This document shows, piece by piece, positions 15,962-24,154 of a stretch of 64,000 nucleotides of DNA; within the stretch, counting starts at the first letter, position 1, and each line of letters begins with the position of its first letter. The translations under genes were made by a program, and so were the position numbers. Source of the DNA: JANQTF01 sp036835375 (GTDB taxonomy: Bacteria > Bacteroidota > Bacteroidia > J057); contig DAITMB010000005.1 in NCBI GenBank assembly GCA_036835375.1, positions 16,005-80,004 on the forward strand, read 5' to 3'. The notes under the pieces are model-generated. The model saw only the letters and a list, made by a program, of their open reading frames with translations. It had not been told where the DNA came from and did not search any database.

Positions 15962-16360
15962 TTAACTAATGTCATCCATATCGGAGAGGCGAATTTCTGA
16001 GAGCCTGATATTGATTTGGGAAACAATCTCAGCAGCTCGCTCGCGATCTTGCTTGCGGATTTTGAGCTTCACCTCACCTTCTTTGGCACCGGGAACCCCC
16101 TCTAAGTCGTGCAGGCGCACCACACGCAAAATGAGTCTGGTCACAAACCAAGATTTCTTGAACTCGACCGAGTCGAGCGCAGACACAGGAATTCGGTACA
16201 CTTGGGGCTTGCCTTTGAAAAGCCCGCCAAGTAGATTTTCTTCTACCTGAAACTCCATCATCACATGTGGCCCATCAAGCCGAAGTAGGCCTGAGGCTTT
16301 GGCAAATCCTCCGTACAAGTCTTCGATGGAGAATGGGACGCGAATTCGGGACTGCATCAT
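15962..16360 (-). CDS. Small conserved protein of unknown function (PH-like appearance)
   Basis: A 132-residue protein from the ATG at 16360 (MMQSRIRVPFSIEDLYGGFA); the frame extends 12 codons upstream, but this start fits the conserved beginning. The sequence alternates short strands (LLRLDGPHVMMEFQV, VYRIPVSALDSVEFKKSW, EVKLKIRK) and ends with a helix (RERAAEIVSQINIRL), the order expected of a pleckstrin-homology-like fold. I know similar short proteins only as hypotheticals in Bacteroidota. It precedes nothing obvious; upstream on the same strand are two response regulators. Confidence 0.75.
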   Translation of the reverse strand: MMQSRIRVPFSIEDLYGGFAKASGLLRLDGPHVMMEFQVEENLLGGLFKGKPQVYRIPVSALDSVEFKKSWFVTRLILRVVRLHDLEGVPGAKEGEVKLKIRKQDRERAAEIVSQINIRLSEIRLSDMDDIS

Positions 16361-16416
16361 AGTGCGAAGATAGGATTGAGTGCACAAAGGTATCAAATCC
16401 TCTGAACTCTCGCCAT

Positions 16417-16800
16417 TTATGCTGCTTGATCACCGAGAAGGCTGCTGATCCTCGCAATGAGATCGGCGATTCGGACGGGTTTTACTACAAAATCGGTGAC
16501 TCCCTCTGAAATTGCTTGCCTAATGGCTACTTTTTCGCTTTTGCAAGTGACCATGATGAAGGGAATATCTGCGAGGAGCACATCGCTTTTAATCTTTCGG
16601 CAAAGCTCGAGTCCATCCATTCCGGGCATCATCCAATCGCAGAGGATGGCATCCGGCTTGCGCGAGGACAAGAATTGCAGTGCCTCCGTAGCCCTTTCAA
16701 AGCTTGCTACTTCAAAGCCTTCTCTCCCAAAATTGTAACTGAGCAAGTCGAGAATATCTTCTTCGTCGTCAATGATTACAATCAGATGCGGCATTCTCAT
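16417..16800 (-). CDS. Single-domain response regulator
   Basis: A receiver domain only. Starting at the ATG at 16800 (MRMPHLIVIIDDEEDILDLL) it has 127 residues; the frame is open 18 codons further to an ATG at 16854. Phosphorylation-site residues are intact: the acidic pair IIDDEED, the acceptor Asp in LCDWMMPGMDG, a Thr in MVTCKSE and the Lys in FVVKPVR. With no output domain it would act by protein contact, as CheY and Spo0F do. It lies ~140 bases downstream of a PhoB-like regulator on the same strand, and the first ~20 residues of the two domains are very similar, suggesting duplication. No histidine kinase is nearby. Confidence 0.92.
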   Translation of the reverse strand: MRMPHLIVIIDDEEDILDLLSYNFGREGFEVASFERATEALQFLSSRKPDAILCDWMMPGMDGLELCRKIKSDVLLADIPFIMVTCKSEKVAIRQAISEGVTDFVVKPVRIADLIARISSLLGDQAA

Positions 16801-16940
16801 TCGGATGGGAAGACGTGTGGGGGAAAAGTTTGGATAGTAATTTTCCCGCTTCATTTAATTCCAATGTTACGAGTGCTTTAAAAATTTGAGGCTTGGATAG
16901 GATTTTCTATTAAGCCATTGCGTTGCCAGAAACCGTTCTC

Positions 16941-17624
16941 TCACTCTGGCAGAAATTTATATCCAACTCCCTTGATGGTAACGATGTAATCCGCACCAAT
17001 TTTTTCGCGGAGCTTTCGCACATGCACATCTACGGTGCGGTCGGTGACATGAACATTGTCCCAAATGTGGACGAGGATATCCTCCCGACTAAAAACTTTC
17101 CCTGGCCGGGAGGCGAGAAAATAAAACAGCTCAAACTCTTTGCGTGGCAAGGCGATGGCTTGTCCGTCGCGCTTGACGACGTATTCGTCTTTGAGAATTT
17201 CGAGGTTATGCAACGTGATGATGTCTTCCGTTTTGCGGTTCCCGGATTGATTTCTTCTCATGAGCGCTTTCACACGGCTTTTCAGCACCCTCGGCTTGAT
17301 AGGCTTGTAGATATAGTCATCCGCTCCTGCCTCAAAACCCGCGACTTCTGAATATTCCTCCGAACGAGCCGTGAGGAGAATGATGGCGACCCCTTCCAGC
17401 CCTGGCGTTCTGCGCAGTTCCATACACGTGGCGACACCATCCATTTTTGGCATCATAATGTCCAGCACCACAAGATCTGGAAGCTCTCGCTCTGCGATTT
17501 TAACCGCTTGCTCGCCATCCATGGCACGATACACCTCGTAGCCTTCTTGCTCAAAGTTGTAGGTGAGCAGATCGAGGATGTCTTCCTCGTCGTCCACAAT
17601 CAGAATTTTCCTAGTTACCGCCAC
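16941..17624 (-). CDS. Response regulator, OmpR/PhoB family
   Basis: A 227-residue DNA-binding response regulator. The receiver domain (1-120) has IVDDEEDILDLL, phospho-acceptor Asp55 in VLDIMMPKMDG, LLTARSEE and DYIYKPIKP. The C-terminal winged helix (130-227) has the family pattern EFELFYFLASRPGKVFSRE and the recognition helix region TDRTVDVHVRKLREKIG, ending VKGVGYKFLP-like. It resembles PhoB-type regulators of Bacteroidota, but no phosphate genes or sensor kinase adjoin it, so the stimulus is unknown. Confidence 0.95.
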   Translation of the reverse strand: MAVTRKILIVDDEEDILDLLTYNFEQEGYEVYRAMDGEQAVKIAERELPDLVVLDIMMPKMDGVATCMELRRTPGLEGVAIILLTARSEEYSEVAGFEAGADDYIYKPIKPRVLKSRVKALMRRNQSGNRKTEDIITLHNLEILKDEYVVKRDGQAIALPRKEFELFYFLASRPGKVFSREDILVHIWDNVHVTDRTVDVHVRKLREKIGADYIVTIKGVGYKFLPE

Positions 17625-17889
17625 GAGTAAAAGTTTCCGCTTGAAAATGAATGCTCACCAGTCACTACATTGTACTGGTTTCCTTCGCAAAGCTTGTCAC
17701 GCTACTTTACCATAACGTAAACAGTTCATTACCCCTTTGTCACACTGTGATAACTTTGAGCTAACACGTCCTGAATTGGCGTAAGCCTTCCATTTCAAGC
17801 TGCTTACTTATTTTCGTCCGCCTATTTCTTGATTTTGCTCTTGTATTCCTCCCTTTCATTCCGAATTTTTCCGACTTATCTGTTTCCCT

Positions 17890-19290
17890 ATGTTTACCCC
17901 CAACACCTATCGCCAACGCAGGTCCGACTTGATGAACTCCCTACCAAGCCAAGGGATCATCCTGCTGCTTGGCAATGAAGAAAGCCCGATGAATTGCCGC
18001 GACAACGTCTATCGCTTTCGTCAGGATAGCTCCTTTCTGTATTATTTCGGCATCGACAATCCGGGACTTTGTGCGACCCTGGACTTGAGTACGGGCGAAT
18101 GCACGCTGTATGGCGAAGAAGCCACCCTCGACCATGTGATCTGGATGGGTCCACAGCCAAGTCTCACAGAACTTGCTGAGCGAAGTGGTGGCCTGCTCGT
18201 CAAAGAGCCCAAAGCGCTTTCTCCTCGATTAAGCCAAGCCAAACAACGCAAAGAGACCATTCATTACCTCCCTCCTTATCGGGGCGAAAATATTCTGAAG
18301 CTCATCGAATGGCTCGAGATTTCACATCAAGAGGTGCTTCAGGGCCCTTCTCGACCGCTGATTGAAGCAGTGGTCGCACAGCGGTCGATCAAAACGCAGG
18401 AGGAACTCGACCAATTGGAGCAGGCTTGTTCGCGTACCACCAGAATGCACTTGCAAGGCATGCGACTGGCCCAACCTCACTGGCTGGAGTCACAAGTCAT
18501 GGCAGCCGTGCGAGCAGTGCCACTCGCTGAGGGTCAAGACACCTCCTTTCCCATCATTTGCTCTAAAAATTCGGAAGTGCTTCACAACCACTTTCACGGA
18601 AATCTTCTCCAAGCAGGAGATCTTCTCTTGCTGGATGCAGGTGCGGAATCTGACTTACACTATGCCGGAGACATGACACGGACCTTCCCTATCAGCGCGC
18701 GATTCTCTCAACAGCAAAAAGACCTCTACGAAGTTGCCTTGGAAGGGCAGCTCCACGCATTGAGCCTCATCCGTCCCGGCGTCACCTACCGGGAAATACA
18801 TCTGGCTTGTGCAAAATCCATGACCCTTGGCCTACAGGCGCTGGGATTGATGAAAGGCGACGCGGATGAATCTGTTGCAGCGGGTGCCCATGCCTTGCTG
18901 TTTCCACACGGGCTGGGACATATGTTGGGCTTGGATGTGCACGATATGGAGGATTTGGGCGAAGATCTTGTCGGCTACGCCGGAGAGCTGACCCGTTCGA
19001 CGCAATTTGGGCTCAAATCCCTCCGCTTAGGCCGCACGCTCCGCACTGGCTTTGTTTTGACCGTGGAGCCAGGTATCTACCTAATCTCCGCCTTGATTCA
19101 GCGCTGGAAATCGGCGGGTCAACACGCCGAATTTATTAACTATAAAGCCTTGGAAGCTTATGAAAACTTTGGTGGTATTCGCATTGAGGATGACGTCGTA
19201 GTCACTATGGATGGATATCGAATTTTGGGAGATCCCCTACCAAAGTCTGTCGAAGCCATTGAAGCCATCCGGCAGGAGGCCCTTTCGTAA
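17890..19290 (+). CDS. Xaa-Pro aminopeptidase (M24B)
   Basis: A 466-residue metallopeptidase that removes an N-terminal residue preceding proline, cytoplasmic by appearance. The N-terminal ~165 residues form the aminopeptidase P N-domain (YRFRQDSSFLYYFGIDNPG), and the C-terminal ~300 the pita-bread fold. The five expected metal ligands are visible: Asp249 (LLLDAG), Asp261 (GDMTRTFP), His344 (GLGHMLGLDVHD), Glu393 (TVEPGIY) and Glu433 (RIEDDV). The stop codon lies only 6 bases before a 100-base assembly gap, after which a second M24 gene begins. Confidence 0.96.
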   Translation: MFTPNTYRQRRSDLMNSLPSQGIILLLGNEESPMNCRDNVYRFRQDSSFLYYFGIDNPGLCATLDLSTGECTLYGEEATLDHVIWMGPQPSLTELAERSGGLLVKEPKALSPRLSQAKQRKETIHYLPPYRGENILKLIEWLEISHQEVLQGPSRPLIEAVVAQRSIKTQEELDQLEQACSRTTRMHLQGMRLAQPHWLESQVMAAVRAVPLAEGQDTSFPIICSKNSEVLHNHFHGNLLQAGDLLLLDAGAESDLHYAGDMTRTFPISARFSQQQKDLYEVALEGQLHALSLIRPGVTYREIHLACAKSMTLGLQALGLMKGDADESVAAGAHALLFPHGLGHMLGLDVHDMEDLGEDLVGYAGELTRSTQFGLKSLRLGRTLRTGFVLTVEPGIYLISALIQRWKSAGQHAEFINYKALEAYENFGGIRIEDDVVVTMDGYRILGDPLPKSVEAIEAIRQEALS

Positions 19291-19296
19291 ATGTGG

Positions 19297-19396
19297 NNNN
19301 NNNNNNNNNNNNNNNNNNNNNNNNNNNNNNNNNNNNNNNNNNNNNNNNNNNNNNNNNNNNNNNNNNNNNNNNNNNNNNNNNNNNNNNNNNNNNNNN
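19297..19396. other. Assembly gap (100 N)
   Basis: Exactly 100 unknown bases, a typical scaffolding placeholder. The true length and content between the two aminopeptidase genes are not known. Confidence 1.
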
Positions 19397-19416
19397 TCCT
19401 TTGTAAGCCCCTCCGC

Positions 19417-21204
19417 ATGAACATCGTAGCCGCAAAAGCATGGCTCCAAGCGCATTCCCTCAATGCTTATCTACATCTCCACACCGATCCCCACCAGAGC
19501 GAATATCTCGCTCCTCACTGGCAGGGCTTGGCATGGCTATCGGGATTCACCGGATCTTCGGGGACCCTAGTCATCGCTCAGCAAAGTGCTGCGCTGTGGA
19601 CAGATGCTCGCTATCATTTGCAAGCGGAGCAACAACTGAAGGGAAGTGGGATCCAATTGATGAAAATGGGACTGCCCGAGACCCCGGATCTCAATGCTTG
19701 GCTCACCGAGACTTTTACTGCTGGGTCCGTAGTGGGACTTGACCCGCAGTTGATCTCAGCCGAACAATTTCAGCGGCGCGCCAAGCAGCTTCTGCAAAAA
19801 GGAATCACCCTCAAGCCAGCGCCAGGGTTGCTGGAAGAGATTTGGACAGATCGACCGGCGCTTTCATTGGATCACATTCGTCCTCACGCAGCCACATATG
19901 CCGGATGGGAACGGCAAGAGAAAATCTCACAGTTGAGAGAGAAAATGTCCGAGTTGTCAGCGGATTACTTGCTGATCCCCACGCTCGACGACATAGCCTG
20001 GCTTCTCAATCTGAGAGGAAGCGATATTCCATACAATCCCGTGTGGATGAGCTTCGTGGTGGTCGATCCTGAAGCAGTCTGGCTCTTCATGGATCAGCGG
20101 AAAGTCAGCCCTGAACTGGCGGAAGAATTGCAAAGCGCAGGTGTCCATATTCGCCCCTATGAGGACATCGTTTCCTTTCTTGCTTCGCTCGAGCCTTCTT
20201 CGCCAGATGCGCCCAAGATCATTTGGCTTGACAGGCAACGAAGCAACCTCCAGCTTGTGAAAGCCATTCCTGCAGGCGTGAAACAAATTGATCAAATCCT
20301 GCCAACGACCAAGATGAAGGCCTGTAAAAATCCCGAAGAGCAACTCCACATCCGGGCCTGCCATCGCAAAGATGGTTTGGCCCTTGTCGCCTTTCTGGCG
20401 TGGCTGGATCGAAACATCTCGCAAATCATCATTACTGAGCAATCGGCTTCTGACCGATTGGACTATTATCGGCAGCAACAAGCTGGGTATCAAGGACCGA
20501 GTTTCAGCACGATTCCAGGGTATGGCGCACACGGAGCCATCGTCCATTATCACGTCACGCCAGAGACAGATCAAGAATTACGACCCGATGGAATTTTTTT
20601 GCTCGACTCAGGCGGGCAGTACCTGGATGGTACGACGGACATCACCCGAAGTATCGCGATGGGACCTGTCAGTGAGGCCATGAAAGAGGATTTTACCCTT
20701 GTGCTCAAGGGGCACATTGCGCTGGCGCAGGCCGTGTTCCCCGAAGGTACCCAAGGCGTGCAACTGGATGTCCTCGCCCGCCAATATCTCTGGCAACGTC
20801 AGCTGAACTATGGACACGGGACGGGGCACGGAGTAGGCTACTATTTGCTGGTGCATGAAGGCCCCGCGGGCATTGGTACCAAGGTCAGTCCTCAACCAGC
20901 ACTTCAGGCAGGGATGTTACTTTCTAATGAGCCGGGCATGTATCGCTCGGGGCAATACGGCATTCGAATCGAAAATCTCCTTCTCGTGGTAGAAAAAAAG
21001 GGCCCGGGCGACTTTGGGCGATTCCTGGCCTTTGAGACGGTGAGTTGCTGTCCCATCGACCTTCGACTGGTCAAGCCAGAGATGCTCACTCAGGACGAAA
21101 CTACCTGGCTCAACCATTACCATTCGTGGGTTCGGGAAAACCTGCTCCCGGACCTCTCGCCCGAAGATCAATCCTGGCTGATCCACGCGACGAGGGAAAT
21201 CTAG
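19417..21204 (+). CDS. Aminopeptidase P family protein (M24, long form)
   Basis: A 595-residue protein from the ATG at 19417 (MNIVAAKAWLQAHSLNAYL). The frame continues upstream into the N-run, so a start within the gap cannot be wholly excluded. This is the three-domain, eukaryote-like aminopeptidase P architecture: two creatinase-type N-terminal domains (about 1-150 and 160-310) and a C-terminal M24 domain. Metal ligands are seen in LLDSGGQYLDGTTDITRS (two Asp), HGTGHGVGY (His), LSNEPGMY (Glu) and GIRIENLL (Glu). It shares catalytic fold but not close sequence with the preceding gene, so the two are separate paralogues rather than a recent repeat. Confidence 0.94.
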   Translation: MNIVAAKAWLQAHSLNAYLHLHTDPHQSEYLAPHWQGLAWLSGFTGSSGTLVIAQQSAALWTDARYHLQAEQQLKGSGIQLMKMGLPETPDLNAWLTETFTAGSVVGLDPQLISAEQFQRRAKQLLQKGITLKPAPGLLEEIWTDRPALSLDHIRPHAATYAGWERQEKISQLREKMSELSADYLLIPTLDDIAWLLNLRGSDIPYNPVWMSFVVVDPEAVWLFMDQRKVSPELAEELQSAGVHIRPYEDIVSFLASLEPSSPDAPKIIWLDRQRSNLQLVKAIPAGVKQIDQILPTTKMKACKNPEEQLHIRACHRKDGLALVAFLAWLDRNISQIIITEQSASDRLDYYRQQQAGYQGPSFSTIPGYGAHGAIVHYHVTPETDQELRPDGIFLLDSGGQYLDGTTDITRSIAMGPVSEAMKEDFTLVLKGHIALAQAVFPEGTQGVQLDVLARQYLWQRQLNYGHGTGHGVGYYLLVHEGPAGIGTKVSPQPALQAGMLLSNEPGMYRSGQYGIRIENLLLVVEKKGPGDFGRFLAFETVSCCPIDLRLVKPEMLTQDETTWLNHYHSWVRENLLPDLSPEDQSWLIHATREI

Positions 21205-21256
21205 TCAAGGATCAATAGACTGAAAAGGAGGATGGGTCAATGGGTATTTTACGTAG

Positions 21257-21285
21257 AAAAGCAGGCGACCCGATGGGACGCCTGC
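21257..21285 (-). terminator. Terminator of the mini T9SS gene
   Basis: A perfect 7-bp GC-rich stem (21261-21267 with 21279-21285) is followed on the minus strand by TTTTC. It lies ~33 bases past the stop of the gene ending at 21318. Confidence 0.55.
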
Positions 21286-21317
21286 TGTATGATTTACCGA
21301 AGAAGAAGGATCGGAAA

Positions 21318-21665
21318 TTATTGCAAAATCACTCGCTTGATGACTTGCTGTTGATCCACCTGGATCTTCACGAAGTAAAATCCCTTTGGGAGAGAGGTCA
21401 AATCAAACTGTACTCTTTCATTGGTAGAGACTTGACGAACCTCTACGGCTTGGCCGATCAGGTTGACAATCTTCACTTCGAAGTTTTCGAAAAATTGGCT
21501 GTCAATCTGAAGGAAAAACACGCCATTGGTGGGGTTGGGATATACAGAGGCCTCAATTCTTACACCATCTAATTCACTTTCCCAACCATTTTCAAATCCG
21601 GTTGCCGAGGCGGGTAGGGTAGCAAAAATACATAGGGAGATAAAAAGTAAACGTAGCTGCTTCAT
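21318..21665 (-). CDS. Mini T9SS protein: signal peptide plus C-terminal sorting domain only
   Basis: A 115-residue protein. Residues 1-22 are a Sec signal peptide (KQLRLLFISLCIFATLPASA). After a ~15-residue linker the rest is a type A T9SS sorting domain: VYPNPTNGVFFLQID, the mid motif VKIVNLIGQAVE, LPKGFYFVKIQ and the end VIKRVILQ. There is no cargo domain between, unlike normal T9SS substrates. Either it is secreted as a bare domain (a possible surface peptide or competitor for the sorting machinery) or it is the relic of a larger gene. Both ends look intact: start codon, signal peptide, stop and a following hairpin. Confidence 0.85.
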   Translation of the reverse strand: MKQLRLLFISLCIFATLPASATGFENGWESELDGVRIEASVYPNPTNGVFFLQIDSQFFENFEVKIVNLIGQAVEVRQVSTNERVQFDLTSLPKGFYFVKIQVDQQQVIKRVILQ

Positions 21666-21762
21666 CTTCGGTAAATTATAGATGCAATGTAGGGAAGTTT
21701 ACCCAAATTCGTGCCACAAAGTTTCGCTGAAATCCTACGCAATTCACTGACCGGAGAAAAAA

Positions 21763-22464
21763 ATGATCGATCGTGCAGAAACAGAGGACAATCGTGGGGC
21801 ACTCACCGCACTTGTGTTTGGTGGCAGTGGTTTGGTAGGCACCCAGCTTTGGCGCGTGTTATGGGGAGACGAGCGTTGGGGTCATATTCGTTGCATCGGT
21901 CGAAGAACTTTGTCAGAGATTCCTGATGATTCTCGCATCGAGTCGGTAGAAGTCGATATGTTTCAGCCCGAGACCTTTGCAGAATCACTTCGGGGAGATG
22001 TGGCGTTCATTTGCCTAGGCTCTACGATGAAAAAAGCTGGTTCTAGAGAGGAATTTTGGCGAATAGACGTTTCGCTGCCAGAACTTTTGGCCAAGGCATG
22101 TGCACAGCAAGGCGTCAGGCGACTGGTTGTTATCTCTTCGGCTGGAACTTCTACAGACTCTCCTTTTTACTATAGCCGGGCCAAAGCAGCGATGGAAGCT
22201 GCCGTGCGGGCGAGTGGAATTCCTGACGTCGTGGTTGTGCGCCCCGGCCTTTTATTGGGCGACAGGCAAGAGCTGCGCTTGGGAGAAGTTTTCGGCGCAT
22301 TTGTCATGCGGTCGCTGGATCCAGCTTTCAAATTTTTCGGATTTCATCAAGCTCGTCCCATTCCAGTTACCGTGTTGGCGCGGGCCATGAACCAGCTTGG
22401 CCATTTGCCTCGAGTCAATTCTCAGTATGACAATGCGGAGCTTCTCTATTTGGGAAGCGGGTAG
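21763..22464 (+). CDS. NAD(P)-binding Rossmann protein, HTATIP2/epimerase-like
   Basis: A 233-residue protein with the nucleotide-binding motif VFGGSGLVGTQL (~17-28) and a fold like the short atypical SDR proteins related to human TIP30/HTATIP2. The segment VAFICLGSTMKKAGSREEFWRI is typical of that group, and SSAGTSTDSPFYYSRAKAAME carries the YxxxK catalytic pair. The substrate is unknown. It is flanked by the mini T9SS gene on the other strand and a LacI-type regulator 66 bases downstream, with which it could be co-transcribed. Confidence 0.87.
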   Translation: MIDRAETEDNRGALTALVFGGSGLVGTQLWRVLWGDERWGHIRCIGRRTLSEIPDDSRIESVEVDMFQPETFAESLRGDVAFICLGSTMKKAGSREEFWRIDVSLPELLAKACAQQGVRRLVVISSAGTSTDSPFYYSRAKAAMEAAVRASGIPDVVVVRPGLLLGDRQELRLGEVFGAFVMRSLDPAFKFFGFHQARPIPVTVLARAMNQLGHLPRVNSQYDNAELLYLGSG

Positions 22465-22530
22465 CTCCATGATAGCTTGCTCCATCCAAATCAGTAGCTT
22501 TTGCTTTCTCTCGCTGTAAGCCCCCGGTAT

Positions 22531-23133
22531 ATGAGAAAAAAGCAAGTCACTATCCTTGAACTCGCTACTCGCTTAGGTTTGTCGCCCTCTACTGTGTCGA
22601 GAGCACTGAATGGGCGACACAGAATTTCTGCCGAGACACAGAAAAGGGTCAAGACCCTCGCTTCGGAACTGGGCTACCGCCCCAATGTATCCGCTCGACA
22701 CCTGCGAGAAAACAGGACCTACACCCTCGGATTGCTTTTGTCAGGCCTAGATTCTCGCTTTTTAGCTGATTTTTTAGAGGCGGTGGCTCGAGAAGCGCGG
22801 CTGCTGCAGCACCACTTGATTTTGGAATTCGGACAGGACTTGGAAGTTCTGGATTTCCTGCTGGATGCCCAATTAGATGGCGTATTTGTTCAAGAAGGCC
22901 CTGAGATGAATCGCACTGCGATTTTGGAGCGTGTCCGCCAGCGACAGGTGCCCCTCGTCCTGCTTGGCCCTCAACAAGATCGGCCCGCTTGGGAATCCAC
23001 CGATGATCCCCGCCAGACCACGACCCACACACTCGCCTGCACGGCGCTCCATAAGCTCTTCGAAGAAATCGACGCCATGGAACACGAAAACCACCCTTCC
23101 ACCGAGGTGGTGCGCGTGTCTCTTTCCAACTGA
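22531..23133 (+). CDS. Half-length LacI-family regulator
   Basis: A 200-residue protein from the ATG at 22531 (MRKKQVTILELATRLGLSPS). The N-terminal ~60 residues are a standard LacI helix-turn-helix plus hinge (SPSTVSRALNGRHRIS, LGYRPNVSARHLRE). The sensor half begins normally (TYTLGLLLSGLDSRFLADFLEAVAREA), but the protein stops after about one subdomain; usual members have 330-340 residues. The last ~30 residues (TALHKLFEEIDAMEHENH) do not resemble the family. No continuation of the missing half is visible downstream in any frame, so it is a naturally short or decayed protein. Its target is unknown. Confidence 0.8.
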   Translation: MRKKQVTILELATRLGLSPSTVSRALNGRHRISAETQKRVKTLASELGYRPNVSARHLRENRTYTLGLLLSGLDSRFLADFLEAVAREARLLQHHLILEFGQDLEVLDFLLDAQLDGVFVQEGPEMNRTAILERVRQRQVPLVLLGPQQDRPAWESTDDPRQTTTHTLACTALHKLFEEIDAMEHENHPSTEVVRVSLSN

Positions 23134-23356
23134 GCTTCGAGTCGAGGAGCGAAGACCCGAAAAGGTAAAGCCTTTTTATCCGCGATAATATCTCGCACAG
23201 GCGCTCCTGCATACTTTGCAAGTATCGGTTGCCGGGCTTAACTTGCTAACCTGATATTTCTGTGCGAAATATGGAGCACTGCACTGATCGTGAATGATTT
23301 GCGTTGTATGTTCCCTATTCGAAGGAGGTAGCCGAATCAAAGGGAAGGAAGCCGAT

Positions 23357-24109
23357 ATGCAAGAACCCAAAGGAATTGAAGTGCGCAATCTCCGAAAAGC
23401 TTTTGGAGACAAAGAGGTTCTCAAAGGGATTGATTTTCACTTTGAGCCAGGTAAAATCAACATGATCATCGGGGCGAGTGGTAGTGGAAAGTCTGTCATG
23501 CTCAAGTGTGTGGTGGGCCTGCACCTGCCCGATGCGGGGGAAGTGCTCTACACTGGAGAGAACTTTTTTGAAGCTGATAATAAGCGCGTGAAGGAGCTTC
23601 GGACCAATATCGGGATGCTATTCCAAAGCTCGGCCCTGTTTGATTCGATGACGGTGGAGCAAAATGTCGCCTTCCCGATAAAGATGTTTACCCAACAAAA
23701 AAATTCCGAAATCCGCGACCGCGTCAATGATTGCCTAGCGAGGGTCAACCTGGTGGGAGCCAACAAGCTCTTGCCAGCGGAGCTATCTGGAGGAATGCAA
23801 AAGCGGGTTGGCATTGCCCGAGCCATTGCGATGAATCCAAAGTATTTGTTCGTGGATGAGCCCAACTCTGGCCTAGATCCCCTCACCGCCTCGGTGATTG
23901 ATAAACTCATCCAGGAATTGACCGAAGAATACAATATGACGACCATCGTCGTTTCCCATGACATGAACAGCGTCATGAACATCGGACAAAAAATCATGTT
24001 TTTGTACGAAGGGCGCAAGGAGTGGGAGGGCACCAACAAAGAGATCCTATATTCAGGCGAGCCGAATTTGGAGAAGTTTATCTTTGTCTCTGACTTGATC
24101 AAGCGATAA
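23357..24109 (+). CDS. ABC transporter ATP-binding protein, MlaF-like
   Basis: A 250-residue ATPase from the ATG at 23357 (MQEPKGIEVRNL), preceded by the purine-rich AGGGAAGGAAG. Walker A is IGASGSGKSVMLKC, the signature LSGGMQKRVGIARAI and Walker B YLFVDEPNSGLDP; the Q-loop segment is GMLFQSSALFDSM. This SALFDSMTVxxN pattern is typical of MlaF/Ttg2A, the ATPase of lipid-trafficking (Mla) complexes at the inner membrane. The permease (mlaE) and substrate-binding (mlaD) genes normally beside it are absent here, so its partner must be encoded elsewhere. ligA follows after 45 bases. Confidence 0.92.
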   Translation: MQEPKGIEVRNLRKAFGDKEVLKGIDFHFEPGKINMIIGASGSGKSVMLKCVVGLHLPDAGEVLYTGENFFEADNKRVKELRTNIGMLFQSSALFDSMTVEQNVAFPIKMFTQQKNSEIRDRVNDCLARVNLVGANKLLPAELSGGMQKRVGIARAIAMNPKYLFVDEPNSGLDPLTASVIDKLIQELTEEYNMTTIVVSHDMNSVMNIGQKIMFLYEGRKEWEGTNKEILYSGEPNLEKFIFVSDLIKR

Positions 24110-24154
24110 GTTCGTTGCCTCATTTGCCCACACCCATCCCAATTCCCTGAATCC

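Noticed and set aside
19291..19416. Extension of the second M24 gene through the N-run
   Set aside because: Unknown bases cannot be counted as coding; the ATG at 19417 gives a complete family N-terminus.
21240..21572. 110-codon plus-strand frame
   Set aside because: It is the antisense of the mini T9SS gene and its terminator.
23159..23177. Terminator after the LacI-type gene
   Set aside because: It is a short A/T stem of about six pairs that could arise by chance.
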